A stretch of 59,455 bases of DNA from Lachnospiraceae bacterium (GTDB lineage: Bacteria > Bacillota > Clostridia > Lachnospirales > Lachnospiraceae). Each line of letters begins with the position of its first letter. Position 1 is the first letter of the stretch. Under the pieces are notes generated by a model that was given only the letters and a program-made list of their open reading frames with translations, did no database searches and was not told the origin of the DNA. A program made the translations under genes and the position numbers. Positions 53,186 to 59,455 of the stretch are shown here, piece by piece. The DNA is taken from the NCBI GenBank assembly GCA_017518185.1, contig JAFWWB010000089.1:1-59455 (forward strand), in the 5' to 3' direction.

Positions 53186-54694
53186 ATGAAGATTAAAGTA
53201 CAGAGAATACTTGACGTTTTGCTTTTTGGGGGGATATTCCTCTTCCTGACGGTGTTTTTCACGCAGGTGCATCCGCTGCTGCCCTATGATATGGATGACT
53301 GGTCATATCTTTCCTTCAGAAGGAATGCATATCCGATATGGGGCAACTGGAATCCGGCCAGGGTATTTCCGGAAACCTTTATGGCGCTGATATCGGATAT
53401 CGGTGTATATCTTTATACTCCGCTGTTTCATATGGATTATCTTCACGGACAGATACTGGCCCACGGTATGGCTGTGGCGCTTTTCATAACAATATATGTT
53501 TTTCTGTTCAGACGTTTCCTGAAAAGGAAGCTTCATACCGGAGACGGAAATTCGATACTCCTTACCCTGCTGTTCCTTCTTGTGCATTTCAGCATCTTCA
53601 GGAGTGAACACGATGCCAACGAGCATCTCTTCTGGACCTTTAATCTCACGGGATACTGGTATTATGTGATCCCGAATCTGGTGAACGCATCCCTGGTGCT
53701 TTGGCTTCTCGGTACCACCGCAGAAGAGAGGAAGCGCGCAGGGTATGTGCAGAAAGGGATACTGGTCCTGATATCTTATCTGGCAATACTGTCCAATATA
53801 TTTCCCACCGCCATCCTCATGGTCTGGCTCGGGGAAGAGCTGCTTCAGACCGTGTATACCATGAAAAAGAGGGGAAAGCATAAACCGAAGGAATGGCTTT
53901 CCGCATTGTCATGGCAGCTGCCGGCTTTTGCATTGTGGTTTGTATCCCTGATATTCGAGGCAAACGGCGGGCGCGCGGGAGATGCCTCACCCATGGACCT
54001 TAAGGCCAGTATCACGCGCTTTTTTGCCTGGGCGGGAAGACTTAATAAGCAGAGCGCGGCATTGCTCGGGGGGATCGCCATCGCAGCAATTGCCCTGTAT
54101 CTCACCGATAAAAAGCACAAAAACATTTCTAAAGAAGATGCGGGCCTTATGACGGCCTTTGTCATCGCTGCGATACTATGCTCGGTATTTGAGATACTCT
54201 TATGCGCAAAGGTAGATCCGGAAAAGATGGAGCTTTCACGCGTGATCTTTCCGGTATGCTTTTATGTATTCCTGTTCGTTCTGACTGCGGCGGAGAGACT
54301 GATCGCAGCCAGCCCGAAGACGGTGATCGCGCTGCCGCTGATACTTTATATCCTGCTCATCAACACCAGGATAGGTGAGCGCACATTCCTTGACCAGAAC
54401 GGGACCAACCTGGACGGAAAGCGTGCGGCGGCACTTACGCAGTATATCCTGGATCAGGCGGTCACGGCTGATGAGGAGGGGCTTGAAAGGGCGGAGCTTC
54501 ATGTGCCGGCCTGGCAGCAGGAGGACAACTGGCCGCATGCATACGGGCTGGGAGAATCTGTTTCACAGACGCTCTACCGTCACGGCATTGTTTCGCGGCG
54601 TATAGAGTTTACCGTGGTCCCGGATAAGAAAGTAAATGAACTGTTTTCCATAGAAGATACCGCGGTGGATCTTTCGAGAGGGATAAGAAGGTAG
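53186..54694 (+). CDS. Polytopic membrane protein, GT-C glycosyltransferase-like
   Basis: About 502 residues, about ten membrane helices. The start at 53186 (MKIKVQRIL) is preferred because GAGGG lies 6 bases upstream; a TTG at 53159 overlaps HK4. The first outside loop begins PYDMDDWSYLSF, the acidic pair expected in GT-C transferases (mannosyl-/oligosaccharyl-type and DUF6056-like proteins), followed by NWNPARVFPE and FRSEHDANEHLFW. The C-terminus ends in a soluble segment of about 110 residues with LHVPAWQQEDNWPHAYG. It could attach sugars from a polyprenyl-phosphate donor to a surface product, with the signalling cluster as its control; this is a positional guess. Confidence 0.78.
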   Translation: MKIKVQRILDVLLFGGIFLFLTVFFTQVHPLLPYDMDDWSYLSFRRNAYPIWGNWNPARVFPETFMALISDIGVYLYTPLFHMDYLHGQILAHGMAVALFITIYVFLFRRFLKRKLHTGDGNSILLTLLFLLVHFSIFRSEHDANEHLFWTFNLTGYWYYVIPNLVNASLVLWLLGTTAEERKRAGYVQKGILVLISYLAILSNIFPTAILMVWLGEELLQTVYTMKKRGKHKPKEWLSALSWQLPAFALWFVSLIFEANGGRAGDASPMDLKASITRFFAWAGRLNKQSAALLGGIAIAAIALYLTDKKHKNISKEDAGLMTAFVIAAILCSVFEILLCAKVDPEKMELSRVIFPVCFYVFLFVLTAAERLIAASPKTVIALPLILYILLINTRIGERTFLDQNGTNLDGKRAAALTQYILDQAVTADEEGLERAELHVPAWQQEDNWPHAYGLGESVSQTLYRHGIVSRRIEFTVVPDKKVNELFSIEDTAVDLSRGIRR

Positions 54695-54707
54695 GATGCC
54701 GGAGATG

Positions 54708-55769
54708 AAACGTATAGTTTTGCTTTCAATTTGTGCAGTGCTGCTTGCAGGCTGCGGAAACGGGGGTGATGAAATGTTCGGAATATGGAATAACCGTAAT
54801 GCGGAAGCGAGAGGTGTGACTGACAGGTCGGATCCGAAGGCGGATAAGAATATAACATCCGAGGATCTGAAGTCTTTCAGCCTTACCTTTGAAAGCCAGG
54901 GCTGTACCGTTCCGTCTGAGGATGGGAGCTCCGGGCCGGCGGTCTATCCCTGGGGAAGGTATTCATTTGAAATGAAGGAGGACGGCGGCGCAGTGACGGT
55001 AAAGGCTGACTTCGCCGGTGATAATTATGAATTTGAAGCAGATGCCTCCGAGCTTAAGAATCTGGCACGCATGCTTAAGGATAACAACGTCAGCGCCATG
55101 AACGGACATTCCAAACGCAATTCGGCCCTGGGAGACTATATCGATCTGGAAGCGGATTACGCGGGCGGAGAAAAGATAAGTATCTATGCTGAAGGCGGCG
55201 CCTCCGCGGTACCATATGAATGGAGGGATGATATCTACCTGACGTTCTTTGATGAGCTTGTGGAACGCTATACGGGACAGTCTTTTTCAGATTCAAAGAT
55301 AGAGGACAACAGCGATCCGGATGCGGTAAAAAGCTTTTCAAGCGACGAGATAAAAGAGATATATGTGGAGTTCGGTACAGATCCGGTGAACGGAAACCGG
55401 AAGGGTTTTCCTTACGGAACCTACCGGCTGCAGCTAAAGGGAGAAGGACTTCCCTATACCTATGTGGACAAGACCTGCGCCGTCTGGAGGGACAACGGGG
55501 TCGTGGCTCAGTTCGATCATTCGGATGAAGATCTTCAGGCTCTGAAGGACTGGATAGAGCAGAAGGGCTTCAAGGCTCTGAACGGCTGGGATAAAAACGG
55601 AACGGCAGGTTCATCCATATCGATGGAACTGCATGTTTACTATGCGGACGGTGAGAGCCTTATGCTGGATGCAAGAGGGGAAGCGGCCATGCCTCCCGGA
55701 TGGGATCCCATAGAATTCCTGCAGCTGGTCCAGAGCATTGCGGAAAAGCACGGTGAGACACTGCTGTGA
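54708..55769 (+). CDS. Lipoprotein with two copies of an unnamed domain
   Basis: 353 residues, start MKRIVLLSICAVLLAGCGN (lipobox LAGC at Cys17); an ATG at 54696 is an alternative. Two domains of about 135 residues follow, starting TSEDLKSFSLTFESQG and SSDEIKEIYVEFGTDP. Each has a helix ending in N-G or A-L-N-G, strands ending in AEG or ARG, then a P-x-W segment and a closing helix (DDIYLTFFDELVERY; EFLQLVQSIAEKHG). The same domain occurs once in the protein at 1937-2338. I do not recognise the family. It starts just after the GT-C-like gene and overlaps the phosphodiesterase start. Confidence 0.82.
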   Translation, partial: KRIVLLSICAVLLAGCGNGGDEMFGIWNNRNAEARGVTDRSDPKADKNITSEDLKSFSLTFESQGCTVPSEDGSSGPAVYPWGRYSFEMKEDGGAVTVKADFAGDNYEFEADASELKNLARMLKDNNVSAMNGHSKRNSALGDYIDLEADYAGGEKISIYAEGGASAVPYEWRDDIYLTFFDELVERYTGQSFSDSKIEDNSDPDAVKSFSSDEIKEIYVEFGTDPVNGNRKGFPYGTYRLQLKGEGLPYTYVDKTCAVWRDNGVVAQFDHSDEDLQALKDWIEQKGFKALNGWDKNGTAGSSISMELHVYYADGESLMLDARGEAAMPPGWDPIEFLQLVQSIAEKHGETLL

Positions 55770-56431
55770 TGAAGATAGCGGTTGTATCGGATACGCACGG
55801 AAGGCTGAGCCCTGCGGCTGAAGAAAGCATATTCTCCTGCGATGCCGTGCTGCATGCGGGAGATTTCGACGATGAGGACATGTACCGCCGTTTTAACCGC
55901 AGGCTCGTGCCCTTTCTCGGAGTCAGGGGAAACTGCGACAGCTGGGCCTGGGGCGGCAGCCTGAAGGACTCCGTCTATACGGAATATGAGGGTGTGAGGA
56001 TCTTCATGACCCACCGTCCCCAGGATGTTTACCGTCTGTGCAGGCGGGAAGCGGATATCATCATCTGCGGTCATACCCATTGCCATGAAGAGATAACGAC
56101 GGACGGCATGTTCCGGCTGAATCCCGGGAGCATTTCAAGACCCCGGGACGGTCAGGCAGGATATGTGATCCTGCATGTCTCAAACGGAAGCTATGAGACA
56201 GAGTATGTTCCTGCAGAGAGTATCAGACCGGCGGTTTCAGCTAAGGATCAGATGCCTGATGATATGCTGATACGCAGGACCGTGAAGCTTACCGACAGGG
56301 GGCTTCCGGTACCGGAGATAGCAGCAAAGCTCGGCGCATCCCCTGTGCTCATCGACCGCATAGTACGGATGTATCTGACTCATCCCGGCATAGATGTGGA
56401 CGGGATCCTGGCGAGGATCTACGGAAGTTGA
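55769..56431 (+). CDS. YfcE/MJ0936-type metallophosphoesterase with C-terminal HTH-like extension
   Basis: 220 residues. The metal-binding motifs of the YfcE family are seen in order: SDTHGR, HAGDFDDED, GVRGNCDSW, MTHRP and CGHTHCHEE, NPGSISRPRDG. From about residue 155 an extra segment of about 65 residues (LTDRGLPVPEIAAKLGAS, then RIVRMYLTHPGIDVDGIL) resembles a small helix-turn-helix, beyond the usual family end. The core hydrolyses phosphodiesters such as cyclic nucleotides or modified nucleotides; the role of the tail is unknown. ATG overlaps the lipoprotein stop by one base; last gene of the block before a short gap. Confidence 0.86.
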   Translation: MKIAVVSDTHGRLSPAAEESIFSCDAVLHAGDFDDEDMYRRFNRRLVPFLGVRGNCDSWAWGGSLKDSVYTEYEGVRIFMTHRPQDVYRLCRREADIIICGHTHCHEEITTDGMFRLNPGSISRPRDGQAGYVILHVSNGSYETEYVPAESIRPAVSAKDQMPDDMLIRRTVKLTDRGLPVPEIAAKLGASPVLIDRIVRMYLTHPGIDVDGILARIYGS

Positions 56432-56492
56432 ATACCCAATTGACCTCAACATCATATAATATCGAAACGTAGTCAGGACGGTAAAGAACATA

Positions 56493-57335
56493 ATGAATGA
56501 AATAATGCCTGAAAAACAGGAAAAGGCAGAGGAAAGCATACGTAAGAAGTTCCATAAGCAGCTTTTTACACCTTTTGCCAAGGCGTGCAAAACGTATCAG
56601 CTTATACAGGAAGGAGATCATATCGCTGTCTGCATATCCGGCGGAAAGGATTCAATGCTGATGGCGAAACTCTTCCAGGAGATAAAAAGACACAGGCAGT
56701 GCAGCTTTGAACTGACGTTTCTCGTAATGGATCCCGGATATAACAGGGCAAATCGTGAATTGATAGAAAGTAATGCCGGGGCACTTGGGATCCCCATTAC
56801 AGTATTCGAAAGTGAAATATTTGATGCGGTTGATACCATAGATAAGAGTCCGTGCTATATCTGCGCAAGAATGCGCCGCGGTTACTTATACAGTAAAGCC
56901 AAAGCTCTCGGGTGTAACAAGATAGCGCTGGGGCACCATTATGATGACGTCATTGAGACCATCCTCATGGGAATGCTTTATGGCGCACAGGTTCAGACCA
57001 TGATGCCCAAGCTTCACAGCACCAATTTCGAAGGAATGGAACTTATACGGCCGATGTATCTGGTACGTGAGAGTGACATCTGTGCATGGAGGGACTACAA
57101 TGATCTTCATTTCCTGCAGTGTGCATGTCATTTCACGGAAACCTGCAGTACTTACAACGATGACGGGACAACTTCATCGAAACGTCTGGAGACAAAAAAA
57201 CTGATCGCGGAGCTTAAGAAGAACAATCCCTTTGTTGAATCGAATATCTTCAGTAGTGTGGAGAACGTAAATCTGGATACGGTCATTGCTTACAAAAAGA
57301 AGGGGGAACGGCATCACTTCCTGGACGAGTATTGA
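56493..57335 (+). CDS. TtcA-family tRNA thiolation protein (PP-loop ATPase)
   Basis: 280 residues. PP-loop ISGGKDSMLMA (about residue 49), then PCYICARMRRG, the CxxC of TtcA that with a later Cys (LQCACHFTETC) binds an iron-sulfur cluster, and LGHHYDDVIETILMGMLYG. TtcA puts 2-thio on cytidine 32 of certain tRNAs. In Clostridia some of these proteins act on other positions, so the substrate is not certain. Start ATG has only a weak ribosome site (GGACGG). Its codon use appears more A/T-rich than the upstream block. Confidence 0.85.
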   Translation: MNEIMPEKQEKAEESIRKKFHKQLFTPFAKACKTYQLIQEGDHIAVCISGGKDSMLMAKLFQEIKRHRQCSFELTFLVMDPGYNRANRELIESNAGALGIPITVFESEIFDAVDTIDKSPCYICARMRRGYLYSKAKALGCNKIALGHHYDDVIETILMGMLYGAQVQTMMPKLHSTNFEGMELIRPMYLVRESDICAWRDYNDLHFLQCACHFTETCSTYNDDGTTSSKRLETKKLIAELKKNNPFVESNIFSSVENVNLDTVIAYKKKGERHHFLDEY

Positions 57336-57386
57336 CGGCTGAAAGCCATGTCCTGTCCGGGATCGGGATCTGCGGGGAGAATAGAA

Positions 57387-58844
57387 GTGAAAAAAGAAGA
57401 AAACATGTTTAAATGTGATCATAAGGTATTGCATCTGTCCTTTAATGATTTTCATGATGTTAAGGCAGGGGATATGCCGGAGTATGATGAATTCTGTCTT
57501 CTGAGATTAAAGGACGGACGTTATACCGCGGGGAAATGGTATCCGTCCGACTACAGGGATAAGAATTGTATTTCCGGAGAATTCGGTCGGGGAGGCTTTG
57601 ATACGATTGATGCAAGCGAAGTGTCGAAATGGCATTCGTTTGACCGTTATAATCTTTCGTCATGCCTGAAAGAAGGATCGACGAAGGGTATCAACATAGG
57701 AGAATGGATCGAAGACAGCGATAAAAAAGCAGAGTTTGGCGGATTTTGTTCTACTGATGACGGCGACTTCCCGAAAAATGAACAATACTGTCTTCTGATC
57801 TTAAAAGACGGCCGCATGGCCGGCGGAAGATGGAATCTGTGGCGGGGCGGGAAAGGCGGGCAGTTTATATACGCATCGGCTCTGTCCAGCTTCAGTATGA
57901 AAGAAGTGTGGGCATGGACAGCGTTAAGTTCCGACAGGTTTTTTGAAATGGAAGAGGAAAAGGAAAGGGAGAAGAAGCTTGAAGAGGAACTGAACAGAAA
58001 CCCTTCTGCCGATCCGGAGAAATTCAAATACGGAACGGATATCAATGTGTATTACAGAATGGCACTGAAAAAGCTTCGAAAGGAATTCCCGTGGGCAAAG
58101 CTTGCGCAGATGAGAAAGAAAACGCCTTATGTGATCGTACCGCGTCACGGACAGTATATTTTCGGACAGGATAACGGATACTTTGGGGAAGAGAGGATGA
58201 TCCGGGAGTGGACGGAGGGCAGTACAGCAGATGAGTTTATTGATTTCCTTTACGGCTATACGAAAAATGCCGTGAGGGATTCCAACCCTGCCGAAAAATT
58301 CAGGCTTGGAATGGATATAGAGGTATATCTGGAAAAGGCGTATGAAAACGTAAAAAATAATTACCGATGGCTTGATAAAAAAACAGCCGCAGAATACTGT
58401 GAGTTTGCGATCAAAAAGGTACATGGCGACTGGGAATTCGTAAGAAGATTTCAAAGTGATAAAAAATTTTACGTGTGCGACTGCTCTTCCGCGGAAAGAT
58501 TTATTGAAATTGCGGAGCATGATTATCAGGAGGCGGCGATACGGGCAAATCCCGTTGTGAATGAGTATAAGGTCTCGTTCGGAAGTATCGAGATCCATGG
58601 ATGGTATCTGGAAAAGTATATCTTTTATAAACTCAGGTCCGGTGACTACAAGGTAAGTGTTCAGGCCGGAGACCGGGTTACGGGCGGAGGTAGGGACTTT
58701 TTCATCACGCCGTACTGCTTTGAGGCAGAGTCTTATGAGGAATTTCTGGACCGTTATCTGGAGATAGTTCCTGCAGGATCCTTCGGACTGGGGAAAGAAG
58801 AGCTTCTTCCCGATGAAAAACTTAAAGAATTTCTTGGGTATTAA
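57387..58844 (+). CDS. Repeat-built protein of unknown function
   Basis: About 485 residues, no signal. The GTG at 57387 has GGGGAGA 6 bases upstream; an ATG at 57405 is the other option. Two duplications are visible. First, EYDEFCLLRLKDGRYTAGKW at about residues 30-50 repeats as NEQYCLLILKDGRMAGGRW. Second, EKFKYGTDINVYYRMALKKL repeats as EKFRLGMDIEVYLEKAYENV, each followed by a charged helix pair and an aromatic motif (FPW; YRW). I do not recognise a family. The LKDGR units resemble small beta domains; the longer units are helical. The base composition is richer in A/T than the central operons. Confidence 0.72.
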   Translation: MKKEENMFKCDHKVLHLSFNDFHDVKAGDMPEYDEFCLLRLKDGRYTAGKWYPSDYRDKNCISGEFGRGGFDTIDASEVSKWHSFDRYNLSSCLKEGSTKGINIGEWIEDSDKKAEFGGFCSTDDGDFPKNEQYCLLILKDGRMAGGRWNLWRGGKGGQFIYASALSSFSMKEVWAWTALSSDRFFEMEEEKEREKKLEEELNRNPSADPEKFKYGTDINVYYRMALKKLRKEFPWAKLAQMRKKTPYVIVPRHGQYIFGQDNGYFGEERMIREWTEGSTADEFIDFLYGYTKNAVRDSNPAEKFRLGMDIEVYLEKAYENVKNNYRWLDKKTAAEYCEFAIKKVHGDWEFVRRFQSDKKFYVCDCSSAERFIEIAEHDYQEAAIRANPVVNEYKVSFGSIEIHGWYLEKYIFYKLRSGDYKVSVQAGDRVTGGGRDFFITPYCFEAESYEEFLDRYLEIVPAGSFGLGKEELLPDEKLKEFLGY

Positions 58845-58932
58845 ATCTGATCTTGAAGGAGAACTATAGATGGTCTCACCTGTTTTGTTATCGATCAGTT
58901 ATTAGACGGATAAATAAGGAGAAACTGGTAAG

Positions 58933-59196
58933 ATGCACAGAACTGGGAATATTGGAATCACATTGCTTGCGGGCTGTATTTTGCTTGCGGGCTGCGGAAA
59001 TGATCCGGTGGTTACAGGAGAGATAGCAAACACATCTGCTGCCACAACCGAAAGAGTAAATGGTATAGATTCACTTACTCCGGCTAATGATTTTTACGGT
59101 TATATAAATGCTGCCGATATCAAGGAGATGGAGTTAAAAGATAATCAGCAAAAGATCAGCACTCTTGGACTTATCTCTGAGGATGAGATAATATAA
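58933..59196 (+). pseudogene. Truncated M13-family peptidase lipoprotein (N-terminal fragment)
   Basis: 87 residues: lipoprotein signal with ITLLAGCILLAGC, a Thr/Ala linker, then LTPANDFYGYINAADIKEMEL, which follows the M13 (neprilysin-like, PepO) N-terminus pattern (DDFYxYVNGxWL). The frame ends after about 30 residues of the peptidase where a whole M13 enzyme has about 650 residues, with no HExxH motif. From 59197 another frame can be read as SQDRYTLMDSKVELFY for about 55 codons, without clear family identity, so deletion or decay is likely. GGAG ribosome site remains (AAGGAGAAACTGGTAAG). Confidence 0.65.
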
Positions 59197-59318
59197 CAGC
59201 CAGGACAGGTACACACTGATGGATTCTAAGGTGGAGCTGTTCTATCACCTGCAGGTGTTGGGAGAAATCCTGATGCTTGCAGGCTTTTTTGCGTTTTCCC
59301 CAGTTTCTGAGAAAAAGC

Positions 59319-59366
59319 TTGACAAGCTAACGATTTATAGCTACAATATGGCTAACTTTCGTTAGC
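59319..59366 (+). promoter_or_regulatory. Promoter and operator of the TetR-type gene
   Basis: Consensus TTGACA (59319-59324), 17 bases, TACAAT (59342-59347). An inverted repeat GCTAAC-TTTC-GTTAGC (59351-59366) starts three bases after the -10 box, and a third half-site GCTAACG lies in the spacer (59326-59332), 25 bases before its copy. This is a likely operator for autorepression. Confidence 0.8.
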
Positions 59367-59384
59367 GCAGATTGGGAGGATATC

Positions 59385-59455
59385 ATGTCAACAAAGCAAA
59401 GAATACTGGATGAAGCATTAACGCTGTTTGCTGAGAATGGATATGACGGAACCGG
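59385..59455 (+). CDS. TetR/AcrR-family regulator, cut by the window end
   Basis: ATG after GGGAGGATATC. The visible residues MSTKQRILDEALTLFAENGY are the start of a TetR DNA-binding domain (RILDEALxLFAExGYxGT is the family signature). The rest lies beyond the window, so ligand and targets cannot be read. The operator just upstream points to self-control. Confidence 0.88.
   Translation, partial: MSTKQRILDEALTLFAENGYDGT

Noticed and set aside
56440-56460. Promoter with TTGACC and TATAAT before the TtcA-like gene
   Set aside because: The boxes are only 9 bases apart, far too close for sigma-A; only the TATAAT alone might be real.

Overview
The window looks like a chromosomal segment of a Lachnospiraceae-type Clostridia bacterium (Firmicutes, fairly GC-rich), probably an anaerobic plant-fibre or gut/rumen fermenter. 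The basis is the fermentative pyruvate formate-lyase, the Firmicutes gene order gdpP-rplI-dnaB, strong AGGAGG ribosome sites, lipoprotein signals without Gram-negative outer-membrane genes, a GH9 cellulase and a GH43 enzyme, and folded-together folate genes. Genus is not determinable by reading alone. Genes are tightly packed, nearly all on the + strand (exceptions: 7943-10415 and 21194-21832). No intergenic gap exceeds about 200 bases; no rRNA, tRNA, CRISPR array, phage or insertion sequence was recognised.

Layout. 1-1844: a split pyruvate formate-lyase locus: a large catalytic chain (5' cut by the window edge, one frameshift), a tiny Cys-containing relative of the glycyl-radical domain, and a separate glycyl-radical subunit. 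1937-7938: a hypothetical protein, a GGDEF protein with a degenerate EAL domain, an ABCG-like exporter pair, and a leucine-rich-repeat-like protein. 7943-10415 (minus): a phosphodiester-glycosidase-like membrane protein and a fused AmmeMemoRadiSam B-A protein. 10608-21113: a membrane protein, a cytidylate-kinase-like protein, a complete branched-chain amino acid ABC transporter (livKHMGF), carB without carA, and a surface SGNH hydrolase. 21194-25810: a hypothetical protein diverging from gdpP-rplI-dnaB. 25807-38519: a long run of overlapping genes: lipoprotein GH9 cellulase (frameshifted), glgB, a PilZ protein, folC-folE-folBK, a DUF5050-like propeller, GH43 and a PseG-like protein.

38543-56431 is the most unusual part. 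An orphan ParA is followed by an apparently single transcription unit of four membrane hybrid histidine kinases, one two-receiver protein without output domain, and a 7TM sensor with a dead GGDEF domain. The kinases come as two alternating pairs. In each pair one member has histidine kinase, pseudo-receiver and receiver, and the other has histidine kinase, receiver and a DegV/FakB-like (fatty-acid-binding) domain. Each pair carries exactly one HPt domain, but on opposite members. None of these proteins has a DNA-binding domain. A membrane GT-C-like protein, a duplicated-domain lipoprotein and a YfcE-like phosphodiesterase follow directly. I infer a membrane phosphorelay that may sense or use lipid; this is the best candidate for an undescribed system.

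56493-59455: a TtcA-like tRNA thiolase, a repeat-built protein of unknown function, a truncated M13 peptidase lipoprotein, and the start of a TetR regulator with a well-formed promoter and operator. Two genes (pfl, GH9) are broken by single-base deletions, which may be sequencing errors.
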